Source: an uncultured Dorea sp. (GTDB lineage: Bacteria; Bacillota; Clostridia; Lachnospirales; Lachnospiraceae). Taken from it: a stretch of DNA of 64,000 bases. A program made the position numbers and the translations under genes. The notes below the pieces were generated by a model, which was given only the letters and a program-made list of their open reading frames with translations, had not been told where the DNA came from and did not search any database. This document shows positions 15,865-24,367 of this stretch, one piece after another; the first letter of the stretch is position 1, and every line of letters starts with the position of its first letter. The stretch covers positions 11,747 through 75,746 of the forward strand of contig CAJTOH010000019.1 in the NCBI GenBank assembly GCA_910577685.1. The letters are read 5' to 3'.

Positions 15865-15894
15865 ATTATACTATTAAATCCCACCACTTGTCAA
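15865..15894 (-). promoter_or_regulatory. Promoter of the tRNA-Val/tRNA-Met unit
   Basis: TTGACA (15894-15889) and TATAAT (15870-15865) are separated by 18 bp and lie 38 bp before tRNA-Val. Both hexamers are exact consensus for the vegetative sigma factor. Confidence 0.85.
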
Positions 15895-15922
15895 CACATT
15901 TTTACAAATTTTTCAATTTTTT

Positions 15923-18163
15923 TTATCCGCGTATTTTCGTACCGTTTCCGTCCCTCTTCGCCATCTTAAGCCGGCTGAGTGAAACCTCTCTCTCTCCCAC
16001 TAAAACTCTGGTTTCCGCCCCTTCCGCAAGAAGGTATGCCTCCTCCACCTGGTCATTCTTCCGCAGCTTAATCCCACGGACTCCGATAGCGCCCTTCTTC
16101 TTCTCGGAAACTTCTTCCGCCTCGAATTTAAGGAAATATCCTTCCTTCGTCCGCAATACCACGTGCTGGTCGTCGCTGATGACTCCCACGGTAATCACCA
16201 AATCGTCATTCTGAAGCTTCGTCGCCGCAATCGTCCTCTTCGCCACCTGGAATTCATTGCCGTCCACTTTCTTGACCATTCCCTGTTGCGTGGCAAAGAA
16301 AAGCCTCGCATAGCGCATCTGCTCGGAATCGCACAGATACACGATCTCCTCCCGGGTGCTGTCATAATTACTTACGTTGTCGATGGGTATCCCCTTATCC
16401 CGGAACTTCCCGTAAGGCAGATCCAGAACCTTGATCTGGTGCATCTTCCCCGTATTGGTAAATACGCAGATCTTTCCCGTATTCATACAGGAGATAATGT
16501 ACTTATTCTCGGCGTCCGCAGCCTCTTTGTTCCTTGCGTAAGTATTACTGTCTACCGTCTTGGCATAGCCGAAACGGTCCATCAGGAACACAACTTCCTG
16601 CTCTTCCACCTTCTTCTCCTCATAGACCGCCTCTTTGACATTCTCCACCACGGTACGGCGTTTCCGGCCGAATTCCGCCTTAAGCCTGTCCAGATCTTCG
16701 ATAATGACCGCAGCCATAGAATCGTAATTATTCAGGATCTCCTCGTAACGGGCAATCTTCGCAAGGGTCTCGTCATGCTCCTTCATCAGCGCCTCGATCT
16801 CAAGGCCGATCAGCTTGTAAAGACGCATCTCAAGGATTGCCGTCGCCTGACGCTCCGTAAATCGCAGCATGGACGCCATCTTCTTTGAAATCTTTGTCTT
16901 GAACTTAATATTATCCGTCGCGCCGCTTATCAGACAAGCCTTTGCATCCTTCACGGACCGGCTTCCCCGGAGGATCTCTATAATCAGATCTATTACGTCG
17001 CATGCCTTAATAAGGCCTTCCTGAATCTCCTTCTTATCCTTCTCCTTATTCAGGAGGTTTTGGTACTTTCTGGTCGCCATCTCGAACTGAAAATCCACAT
17101 GATGCTCGATGATCTTCTTAAGCCCCATAGTTTCCGGCCTTCCGCCTGCAACCGCAAGCATATTGACCCCAAAGGTATCCTCAAGGCGGGTCTTCTTATA
17201 GAGCATATTGGTAAGATTCTCAATATCCGCCCCCCGTTTCAGCTCGATTACAATGCGGATTCCTTCCTTGGAAGACTGATTCGAGATATCTACAATATCG
17301 CCGGTCTTTTTGGATTCTACCAAAGCGCAGACATCATTGAGAAACTTCCCGATCCCCGCGCCGATCATTGTATAGGGAATCTCAGTAATAACCAGACGGC
17401 TCTTGCCGCCCTTCATCTCCTCAATCTCGACCTTGCCCCGAATCTTGATCTTGCCGATCCCATTTTCATAAATATCCAAAAGATCGTCCTTATTCACAAC
17501 AATACCGCCGGTAGGGAAATCCGGCCCTTTGATGTACTGCATCAATTGTTTCGTGCTGATGTCGTCGTTCTTCATATACGCTTTGACCCCATCGATCACT
17601 TCTCCCAGATTATGGGTGGGGATACTGGTCGCCATTCCCACCGCAATCCCCTCCGCGCCGTTCACAAGGAGGTTGGGAAGACGCACCGGAAGCACCTCCG
17701 GCTCCTTCTCCGTCTCGTCAAAATTCGGTACGAAGTCAACGATATCTTTGTCCAGATCCGCCAGATATGCCTCCTGGGTCACCTTGGCAAGGCGCGCCTC
17801 CGTGTAACGCATTGCCGCCGCGCCGTCCCCTTCGATGGATCCGAAATTCCCGTGTCCGTCAACCAGAATCATACCCTTCTTAAATTCCTGCGCCATGACC
17901 ACAAGCGCCTCGTAGATGGAACTGTCGCCGTGGGGGTGGTATTTACCCATGGTATCTCCCACGATACGGGCGCATTTCCGGTAAGGCCGGTCATAGCGTA
18001 TCCCTAACTCATGCATGTCGTAGAGCGTACGCCGCTGCACGGGCTTTAACCCGTCCCTGACATCAGGCAGGGCGCGGGCAACAATTACGCTCATGGCATA
18101 ATCTATATATGATTTCTTCATCACATCCGAATACTCGGTCCTGATAATCTGTGAATCCTGCAT
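15923..18163 (-). CDS. Type IIA DNA topoisomerase subunit A (GyrA/ParC family, no GyrA box)
   Basis: The 746-residue DNA-cleaving subunit. The active-site Tyr is Tyr120 in AAAMRYTEARL, and the quinolone region HPHGDSSIYEALV keeps Ser81 and Glu85. The breakage-reunion domain resembles GyrA (VDGHGNFGSIEGDGAAAMRY). In the C-terminal beta-pinwheel the first blade has YARNKEAADAENKY where gyrase carries the QRRGGxG GyrA box, so the wrapping signature is missing. The protein is also shorter than usual GyrA (about 800-850). I read it as a topoisomerase IV-like or second type IIA enzyme. It follows its B subunit by 54 bp. Confidence 0.85.
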   Translation of the reverse strand: MQDSQIIRTEYSDVMKKSYIDYAMSVIVARALPDVRDGLKPVQRRTLYDMHELGIRYDRPYRKCARIVGDTMGKYHPHGDSSIYEALVVMAQEFKKGMILVDGHGNFGSIEGDGAAAMRYTEARLAKVTQEAYLADLDKDIVDFVPNFDETEKEPEVLPVRLPNLLVNGAEGIAVGMATSIPTHNLGEVIDGVKAYMKNDDISTKQLMQYIKGPDFPTGGIVVNKDDLLDIYENGIGKIKIRGKVEIEEMKGGKSRLVITEIPYTMIGAGIGKFLNDVCALVESKKTGDIVDISNQSSKEGIRIVIELKRGADIENLTNMLYKKTRLEDTFGVNMLAVAGGRPETMGLKKIIEHHVDFQFEMATRKYQNLLNKEKDKKEIQEGLIKACDVIDLIIEILRGSRSVKDAKACLISGATDNIKFKTKISKKMASMLRFTERQATAILEMRLYKLIGLEIEALMKEHDETLAKIARYEEILNNYDSMAAVIIEDLDRLKAEFGRKRRTVVENVKEAVYEEKKVEEQEVVFLMDRFGYAKTVDSNTYARNKEAADAENKYIISCMNTGKICVFTNTGKMHQIKVLDLPYGKFRDKGIPIDNVSNYDSTREEIVYLCDSEQMRYARLFFATQQGMVKKVDGNEFQVAKRTIAATKLQNDDLVITVGVISDDQHVVLRTKEGYFLKFEAEEVSEKKKGAIGVRGIKLRKNDQVEEAYLLAEGAETRVLVGEREVSLSRLKMAKRDGNGTKIRG

Positions 18164-18182
18164 CTTATTCTCCTCTATAGAA

Positions 18183-18207
18183 GCGCAGCCTGTAAAAAAC
18201 GCTGCGC
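18183..18207 (-). other. Intergenic hairpin between topoisomerase subunit genes
   Basis: GCGCAGC and GCTGCGC form a perfect 7-bp stem around an 11-base loop containing six T on the transcribed strand. It may tune the ratio of the A to the B subunit; it is not followed by a T-run outside the stem. Confidence 0.6.
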
Positions 18208-18217
18208 CTCAAATAAT

Positions 18218-20137
18218 CTATATATCCAGCTCCGCCTCCGTCGCATTCTCATAAATAAACGACCGTCTGGGAGGCACTTCCGTCCCCATCAGCATCTCCG
18301 TCACCCCTGACGCCATTCTGGCATCTTCGATCTCTACCAGCTTTAAAATCCGCGTCTCGGGATTCAGCGTCGTCTCCCACAGTTGTTCTGCGTCCATCTC
18401 TCCCAGACCCTTGTACCGCTGTAAAGTAAACGGTCCCTCATGGGTCTTCCGGTATCTCTCCAACGCCTTATCGTCATAGAGGTATTCTTCCTCCCCCTTC
18501 TTCGGCATCGCCTTATAGAGAGGCGGCATGGCGATATAGACATGTCCCTCAAAAATCAGCTCCGGCATAAAACGGTAGAACAGCGTCAAAAGCAGCGTTG
18601 AGATATGCGCCCCGTCCACGTCCGCATCCGCCATGATGATGATCTTATCGTAACGCAGCTTGCTGATGTCGAAATCATTGCCATACCCTTCCGAAAAACC
18701 GCACCCAAACGCATTGATCATAGTCTTGATCTCAGCGTTGGCAAGCACCTTGTCAATACTGGCCTTCTCCACATTGAGAATCTTCCCCCGGATTGGAAGG
18801 ATTGCCTGATACATACGGTCCCTCGCCGTCTTGGCAGAACCGCCGGCAGAATCTCCCTCCACGATAAAAATCTCGCATTTCTGCGCGTCCCGGCTCTCAC
18901 AGTTTGCAAGTTTACCGTTGCTGTCAAAAGAATACTTCTGCTTGGTCAGAAGATTCGTCTTCGCCCGTTCCTCCGTCTTGCGGATCTTCGCCGCCTTCTC
19001 CGCACATCCGATCACCTTCTTTAGGTTCTCAAGGTTCCGGTCGAAATAGCGGTTGATCTCGTCATTGGTCACTTTGCTGCACGCCTTGGACGCGTCGGGG
19101 TTGTCCAGCTTCGTCTTAGTCTGTCCCTCGAATCTTGGATCCGGATGCTTGATGGAAACGATGGCCGTCATCCCGTTGCGGACATCGGCCCCCGTAAAAT
19201 TGGAATCCTTCTCTTTCAGGATTCCCAGTTCCCTTGCATACTGGTTGATCACAGTCGTAAACGTGGTCTTGAATCCGGTCAGATGGGTTCCCCCCTCCGC
19301 GTTATAGATATTATTGCAGAAACCAAGAACATTCTCATGGAACTCATTCACATACTGGAACGCGGCCTCCACCTCGATTCCTTCAGCCTCTCCCTTAAAA
19401 TACACGGGATCATGGACTGCCTCCTTCTTGGAATTCAAGTCCTTGATAAATCCTAGGATCCCGTCCGGCTCGTGGTAAACGATATGTTCCTCCTCGCTCC
19501 CCCGCTTGTCGTCAAATATGATGGTCAGCTCCGGATTCAGATACGCCGTTTCGTGCATACGGCTCTTTACCTCATCCGCGCGGAACCTTGTCTTCTCAAA
19601 TATAGTATCATCCGGGAGGAAATTCACCTTCGTCCCGGTCTTTCTCGTCTTCCCGATCTTCGGCAGTAGTCCGTCTTCAAGCTCAATGACCGGCTTTCCT
19701 CTCTCGTAGCGGTCATGATGTACGTAACCCTCCCGGCTGATCTCCACGTCCATATAAACGGACAAGGCGTTCACCACGGAAGAACCGACGCCATGAAGTC
19801 CTCCGCTGGTCTTATAGGCCGTATCGTCAAACTTCCCGCCTGCATGAAGCGTCGTGTAGACCACCCGAGCCGCCGATACGCCCGTGGCATGCATTCCTAC
19901 CGGCACGCCCCTTCCATTATCGCTGACCGTAGCCGAGCCGTCTTTTTGAAGCGTAACGCAAATCTCCGTACAGAATCCCGCCAAATGCTCATCCACAGCA
20001 TTATCCACAATCTCATAGATCAGATGGTTCAGCCCCTTCGTAGACACGCTCCCTATATACATTCCCGGCCTTTTCCGTACCGCTTCCAGCCCTTCCAGTA
20101 TGGCAATGCTATCTGCATCATATGTATTCTTTGCCAT
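18218..20137 (-). CDS. Type IIA DNA topoisomerase subunit B (GyrB/ParE family)
   Basis: The ATPase subunit, 639 residues from the ATG at 20137 (MAKNTYDADSIAILEGLEAV); an upstream in-frame ATG gives an implausible basic leader. GHKL ATPase motifs are IYEIVDNAVDEHLAG and SDNGRGVPVG, with TSGGLHGVGSSVVNAL. The TOPRIM domain has VEGDSAGGSAK and MADADVDGAHISTLL. The tail RYKGLGEMDAEQLWETTLNPETR is typical. The gene order B then A, without recF, dnaN or dnaA nearby, and the partner's missing GyrA box suggest this is not the origin-linked gyrase. Confidence 0.88.
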   Translation of the reverse strand: MAKNTYDADSIAILEGLEAVRKRPGMYIGSVSTKGLNHLIYEIVDNAVDEHLAGFCTEICVTLQKDGSATVSDNGRGVPVGMHATGVSAARVVYTTLHAGGKFDDTAYKTSGGLHGVGSSVVNALSVYMDVEISREGYVHHDRYERGKPVIELEDGLLPKIGKTRKTGTKVNFLPDDTIFEKTRFRADEVKSRMHETAYLNPELTIIFDDKRGSEEEHIVYHEPDGILGFIKDLNSKKEAVHDPVYFKGEAEGIEVEAAFQYVNEFHENVLGFCNNIYNAEGGTHLTGFKTTFTTVINQYARELGILKEKDSNFTGADVRNGMTAIVSIKHPDPRFEGQTKTKLDNPDASKACSKVTNDEINRYFDRNLENLKKVIGCAEKAAKIRKTEERAKTNLLTKQKYSFDSNGKLANCESRDAQKCEIFIVEGDSAGGSAKTARDRMYQAILPIRGKILNVEKASIDKVLANAEIKTMINAFGCGFSEGYGNDFDISKLRYDKIIIMADADVDGAHISTLLLTLFYRFMPELIFEGHVYIAMPPLYKAMPKKGEEEYLYDDKALERYRKTHEGPFTLQRYKGLGEMDAEQLWETTLNPETRILKLVEIEDARMASGVTEMLMGTEVPPRRSFIYENATEAELDI

Positions 20138-20216
20138 ATTATTCAGATCCTTTCTTCGTAAATATTTCCATACCTTCCACATCTTAGCACAAACCATGGC
20201 ATTGTTCAAATACATT

Positions 20217-21404
20217 TTACTTTGTAAGCACCGTATTCAGTACATCCGCCAGATACGTTACCGCATTGCGCATCTCATCCACCGTATTTGTCTGCGCCCC
20301 CGCCTCGATCAGAAGGGACTTCGGCTTGAAATGCATATTATAGCGATAACCTTTCAGATAAATGTGTCTGGTAAACCCGGGGTACTTCTCGATCGCGGCA
20401 AGCTGCATCTGCAGGGAAAACGCCAGATTATCCTGAATATACGGATTTGCGAGATAGCCGATATCGCCGTTTGCCTTTGTCCGGCTCATACCGTTAAAAA
20501 ACATGATCTGGGCGGTCTGTTTTCCGTCGATCTCCGTCACCAGATGAGTCTGCTCCCCCACTCCGTCCCGGTGGAGGTCGATCACCACCTCGATGCTGGG
20601 ATTCTCGTCAAGAATCTTTTGGATTTCCGGTTCCGCCAAGTCGTAAGCCATGCTTCTATCCAGCCTCCCGTCCACCATATCATAAACGCCTTTGTGATGA
20701 ATGGTCTTAATTCCGTATTTATCGTTGAGCAGGTCGGTCAGCAAATTCCCCATACCCACAATCGTCGTGCTCTCGTCCCCCGGAACGGAGTCTATGAACG
20801 CCTCCTGAGAGTGGGTATGGTAGACCAGCACTTTGGGTTCTTTCCCGGACTTATCAATCTTCATATTCTTTTCCAGAAGGACCTGCGCGTTGAGTAATTC
20901 CGGATCCGCCATAGTGCTGGAATCAACGGTATAGAACGTACCTAAAAGATACTCATAATTCATCATTTTCTCCATAGAGGTATCAATCTGAGGCGCGGAT
21001 GACTGAACCACCTCCGGCTCCTGCCCGTCCTTCTTCACCAGTTTTCCATTTTCATCCACCATGTTCTCGTCGTTTGCCTGATTTGCGAGAATCATCCGGT
21101 AAGTCTCCTGATCCTCCACGTCCGTATGGACGGACGATTTTCCCTCTATGTATACGCCCAGAGGAATCATCTCCATGGCCGTCTTAGAGATCCAGTCCGC
21201 CATGGAACCGTCGGTTCCGCTTTCTACATAGACGAATCCTGTCAGAAACGTCCTCTTAGCCTGTTCCATCAACAGCCTGTTTAGTTTTGTCCGGTCCGTC
21301 TGTCCGGAATTCGACGGCGGTGAAAAGTCCATGCAGGTATAGGCTGCCAGGATTCCCAGTATGACAACAATCAATATTTGGCTGATCCGCTTTCTTCGTT
21401 CCAC
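20217..21404 (-). CDS. spoIIP: Stage II sporulation protein P
   Basis: A membrane-anchored peptidoglycan hydrolase of the engulfment complex (with SpoIID and SpoIIM). The GTG start at 21404 has GGAG seven bases upstream; longer in-frame starts reach into gpr and lack such a site. The 395 residues have an N-terminal membrane helix (ISQILIVVILGILAAYTCM) and the C-terminal amidase/endopeptidase domain with VLVYHTHSQEAFID and VVIDLHRDG, which carry the predicted metal-binding His and Glu, ending in SLLIEAGAQTNTVDEMRNAV. The gpr-spoIIP order matches Bacillus. Confidence 0.93.
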   Translation of the reverse strand: MERRKRISQILIVVILGILAAYTCMDFSPPSNSGQTDRTKLNRLLMEQAKRTFLTGFVYVESGTDGSMADWISKTAMEMIPLGVYIEGKSSVHTDVEDQETYRMILANQANDENMVDENGKLVKKDGQEPEVVQSSAPQIDTSMEKMMNYEYLLGTFYTVDSSTMADPELLNAQVLLEKNMKIDKSGKEPKVLVYHTHSQEAFIDSVPGDESTTIVGMGNLLTDLLNDKYGIKTIHHKGVYDMVDGRLDRSMAYDLAEPEIQKILDENPSIEVVIDLHRDGVGEQTHLVTEIDGKQTAQIMFFNGMSRTKANGDIGYLANPYIQDNLAFSLQMQLAAIEKYPGFTRHIYLKGYRYNMHFKPKSLLIEAGAQTNTVDEMRNAVTYLADVLNTVLTK

Positions 21405-21513
21405 ATCATCACTCCATCTGCTATTAATGAAACCCATACACAGACAATCCGGGGCCGCCCTTCTCTGCAAAGGCCCCGGACTGCCGTCTGCACAGAGTAT
21501 CAATTCCATAACA

Positions 21514-22503
21514 CTATATGACACCCATTTCCTGATTATGTGCATGTCCTCTTGAAAATAGCATATTCAGCGCCTCGGAGATGGTATAGCTGATCCGCTT
21601 TACCGTCTCGTCGATGTCTTTGGGCGTCACGAACAGCCCGTTTAAGTGGGGGGAGATCAGCTCTTTTACCAGTTCGTATTTTTCCGCCGCATTATAACCC
21701 TGCATCACTACGCCCACTCCCCGCAGGGTCTCCGAACTCTCCAACGCCATGATCAGATTCTCCATAGTATCATTGACAATGGTTGCGGCGTCCACCACCG
21801 TCGGGACTCCGATTGCCAGAACAGGGATTCCCACCGTATCCTTGGTGATGGCGTTCCTGTGGTTCCCCACGCCGGAGCCGGGATTAATCCCCGTGTCCGT
21901 AATCTGTATAGTCCGGTTTAATCGTTTGGAGCTTCTTGCCGCCAGCGCGTCCACGGCGATCATCATATCCGGTTTCGTCTCCCGGACGATTCCCTTAATA
22001 ATCTCGACAGTCTCCATACCGGTCTGCGCCATAACTCCGGGAACGATGGCGCTCACCAGACGGACATTATCCTCGCCCATAGCATATTTTCCATATTCCT
22101 TCACAATATGGCGGGTAATATTCAGGTTATCTACCACATAGGGACCCAATGCGTCCGGCGTCACCTTGCGGTTTCCGAGTCCCACCACAAGTATGGAAAA
22201 ATCCTCCTTATCCTTCTTGATAAAGCGGGCAAGGAACTTCGCAAGCTCCTTGGAAATCTCGTCGTGGTAATCCTCGTCCGGAACAGCCATGTTCGGCGCT
22301 TCCATGGTAATATACGTACCCACCGGCTTACGCATCACCTTCGCGCCGTTCTCCGTCTCAATCTTAACGGTCGTCACCTTGATCTCCCGTTCCTCGTCAT
22401 AGTCTTCTTTCAGGGATACGCCCTGAACCTCTACATTGTCCGATTCAAACCGCTCCTTATCCTCAAGAGCAAGATCCGTCCTGATGCTATACTTTTCAAT
22501 CAT
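21514..22503 (-). CDS. gpr: Germination protease GPR
   Basis: An endopeptidase that degrades small acid-soluble spore proteins during germination. The 329-residue protein begins with a propeptide whose RTDLALED sequence matches the autocleavage region. The core has VVGLGNRKVTPDALGPYVVDNL, VSAIVPGVMAQTGMETVEII, IAVDALAARSSKRLNRTIQITDTGINPGSGVGNHR, all characteristic of the A25 family; the fragments are listed in order. It is expressed in the forespore in Bacillus. spoIIP follows and rpsT diverges upstream, as in Bacillus. Confidence 0.96.
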   Translation of the reverse strand: MIEKYSIRTDLALEDKERFESDNVEVQGVSLKEDYDEEREIKVTTVKIETENGAKVMRKPVGTYITMEAPNMAVPDEDYHDEISKELAKFLARFIKKDKEDFSILVVGLGNRKVTPDALGPYVVDNLNITRHIVKEYGKYAMGEDNVRLVSAIVPGVMAQTGMETVEIIKGIVRETKPDMMIAVDALAARSSKRLNRTIQITDTGINPGSGVGNHRNAITKDTVGIPVLAIGVPTVVDAATIVNDTMENLIMALESSETLRGVGVVMQGYNAAEKYELVKELISPHLNGLFVTPKDIDETVKRISYTISEALNMLFSRGHAHNQEMGVI

Positions 22504-22578
22504 CCCTTACATCCTCACTTTATTCTTAGTCTGTTTCTGGTTTATTGCTAGTTTTTACAATATTTTGAGAAATATGTA

Positions 22579-22607
22579 TTGACAGAAACCATTCCTTGCC
22601 CTAAAAT
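22579..22607 (+). promoter_or_regulatory. rpsT promoter
   Basis: TTGACA (22579-22584) and TAAAAT (22602-22607) with a 17-bp spacer, about 100 bp before the S20 start. Confidence 0.8.
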
Positions 22608-22619
22608 AAACTCGTATGT

Positions 22620-22652
22620 TTCGTTAGAACGTCCGTGTCCGGCTCTAACGAA
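22620..22652 (+). other. Hairpin in the rpsT leader
   Basis: TTCGTTAGA (22620-22628) pairs perfectly with TCTAACGAA (22644-22652), a 9-bp stem with a 15-base loop in the 5' leader. Leader structures often mediate autogenous control of ribosomal protein genes; that role here is inferred. Confidence 0.6.
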
Positions 22653-22704
22653 GTCAATCATCGATAGGAATGAATCGAAATATAAGATATTGGAGGTGGA
22701 CAAA

Positions 22705-22968
22705 TTGGCTAATATCAAATCTGCAAAGAAGAGAATCTTAGTGAACGAAACAAAAGCTGCTAGAAATAAAGCAATCAAGTCTAAGGTAAAAACTTGCGTG
22801 AAGAAGGTTGAGACAGCCGTTGCGAACAAGGACGCACAGGCTGCGGCAGACGCGCTCAAGGTTGCGACTGTTGAGATCAACAAGGCAGGAAGCAAGGGCG
22901 TTTATCACAAGAATACTTGTTCAAGAAAGATTTCCCGTCTGGCAAAGGCCGTGAACGGAATCGCTTAA
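22705..22968 (+). CDS. rpsT: 30S ribosomal protein S20
   Basis: An 87-residue, Lys/Ala-rich helical protein of the small subunit, binding the 16S rRNA 5' domain. The sequence ANIKSAKKRILVNETKAARN and the end KNTCSRKISRLAKAVNG match S20. The start is TTG at 22705 with GGAGGTGG five to twelve bases upstream; no ATG is available at this place. It is monocistronic, with its own promoter and a strong terminator, and diverges from gpr as in Bacillus. Confidence 0.95.
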   Translation: MANIKSAKKRILVNETKAARNKAIKSKVKTCVKKVETAVANKDAQAAADALKVATVEINKAGSKGVYHKNTCSRKISRLAKAVNGIA

Positions 22969-23002
22969 TATAGCTGCTTGAGAACAATAGATGTGGATAA
23001 TA

Positions 23003-23035
23003 AAAAAACAGCCATACCGTCAGTGGCTGTTTTTT
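23003..23035. terminator. Bidirectional terminator after rpsT
   Basis: AAAAAACAGCCA and TGGCTGTTTTTT form a 12-bp stem with a 9-base loop. It serves rpsT on the plus strand and the gene ending at 23050 on the minus strand. Confidence 0.93.
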
Positions 23036-23049
23036 CTTACGTTCTTCTC

Positions 23050-23712
23050 CTAATCCGCTAAGACCGTCAGCAATTCCTGATAACCCTTCGTCTTATTGCG
23101 GATATCTTCTTTGGTTACCCCGTAGTACGGATATACGTCTTTATAGATTGCCCTCAGTCTCTTCATCCCGCCCTTCTTTCCGCTGTATGAGCAGGAAATC
23201 ATCCCCCATATTCTATCCATGGAAAATTCAATCCTCCCCGCCTTGGTATGTATTCTATAAAGATGAAAATCCACCGGGAACAGCTCGTTGGAAACCGCCT
23301 GCGCGGCCTCGATGCGTTTCTCTGCCCGCCGTATACATTCTTCAATGGAAGCACGGTCCCTTCCTCTTAGCTTCGGGAACTTTGACAGCTCTCCTAACAA
23401 TTCCGGACGGTAATTCATAATCAAGGATTCTTTCTCGCATTTGTATTGTTCCTGATAATAACTACTCTCCTTCGGCAGCTCAACCGCGTTGTATACGTCT
23501 TTTAAATACGCCTCGACTTCTTCAAACGTATGGCTCTTTGGCCGGATCAGGGACGCGGCTCTCTTTTTCTTCCTAAGGTAACGCCTTTGCCGTATTTTTT
23601 CTATGAAACTTCGTCTTTCCGGCTTTCCTGCGATAAAAACGTTGGTAGGGCCGTCCGCGCCTCCTATAATGGAAACGGCTTCAGCCCTTTTTCTCTTTCT
23701 AAATCTCTTCAC
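23050..23712 (-). CDS. Unknown basic protein carrying the SIIGGADGPT motif
   Basis: A 220-residue soluble, Arg/Lys-rich protein. Residues 14-30, SIIGGADGPTNVFIAGK, match the essential region of beta subunits of sodium-translocating decarboxylases, where the Asp takes part in sodium transport. This protein, however, has no membrane segment and no other part of that subunit. The remaining sequence is helical with several conserved-looking aromatic and charged patches (YLKDVYNAVELPKESSYYQE, FPVDFHLYRIHTKAGRIEF). It lies 20 bp after the nitroreductase and is probably cotranscribed. I cannot assign a function. Confidence 0.75.
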   Translation of the reverse strand: MKRFRKRKRAEAVSIIGGADGPTNVFIAGKPERRSFIEKIRQRRYLRKKKRAASLIRPKSHTFEEVEAYLKDVYNAVELPKESSYYQEQYKCEKESLIMNYRPELLGELSKFPKLRGRDRASIEECIRRAEKRIEAAQAVSNELFPVDFHLYRIHTKAGRIEFSMDRIWGMISCSYSGKKGGMKRLRAIYKDVYPYYGVTKEDIRNKTKGYQELLTVLAD

Positions 23713-23732
23713 TATATATCCTTAATTCCTGG

Positions 23733-24257
23733 TTAAAATTTTTCTCTGTGAATCTTCTCCATCGGCAGCTCGTCCAATGAATAGGCGGCCGGATGATCCT
23801 TCGCTATTCCCAATGACAGAATGGCTTCCACGCCATACTTGTCCGGAATATCAAGCAAATCTCTGATGAAGTCTTCCGTCTTTCTTCCGTCCGAAGCCTC
23901 CCGAAGCCTTCCCTGAACCCAGCAGCTTCCCACTCCAAGGCAGTCCGCCATCAGATGCATATTCGTCATGGCGGCAGAACAGTCCTCCGTCCATACGTCG
24001 GTCTTCTCCGTATCGCCTACGACAACCACTGCGCAATCCGCATGCTCAATCATAGCGGCTCCGGCAGCACGGCTCTTCGTCAGCTTCGCCAGAACTTCCT
24101 TATCATGTACCACGATAAACTCCCACGGCTTTAGGTTCTTTCCGGATGCAGACAAAAGCCCCGCCTTTAAAATCTGCTCAAGCTTCTCCTCCGGCACCGC
24201 TTCTCCCGTATAAGTTCTTACGCTCCTGCGATTTCTCATAACTTCTAACAAATCCAT
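23733..24257 (-). CDS. Nitroreductase family FMN-dependent oxidoreductase
   Basis: A 174-residue flavoprotein of the NfsB/FRP fold. RNRRSVRTYTGEAVPEEKLEQ is the FMN phosphate-binding N-terminus, followed by GLLSASGKNLKPWEFIVV and the C-terminal ILSLGIAKDHPAA. It likely reduces nitro compounds, quinones or flavins with NAD(P)H. Short members like this are common in Clostridia. It precedes the SIIGGADGPT protein gene by 20 bp. Confidence 0.9.
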   Translation of the reverse strand: MDLLEVMRNRRSVRTYTGEAVPEEKLEQILKAGLLSASGKNLKPWEFIVVHDKEVLAKLTKSRAAGAAMIEHADCAVVVVGDTEKTDVWTEDCSAAMTNMHLMADCLGVGSCWVQGRLREASDGRKTEDFIRDLLDIPDKYGVEAILSLGIAKDHPAAYSLDELPMEKIHREKF

Positions 24258-24367
24258 TTTAAAACACCTCTTCTTAATTCTATATTCTTTCTCCTAGTAT
24301 ACACCAATCCGAATGTTAAATTCAACTCTTTCCTGCCCCATACTCGTATTAGTTAGCCTGCCGGTAA

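Noticed and set aside
17060..18007. Plus-strand open frame of 315 codons
   Set aside because: It is antisense to the topoisomerase A subunit gene, and its composition follows codon bias of the real gene.
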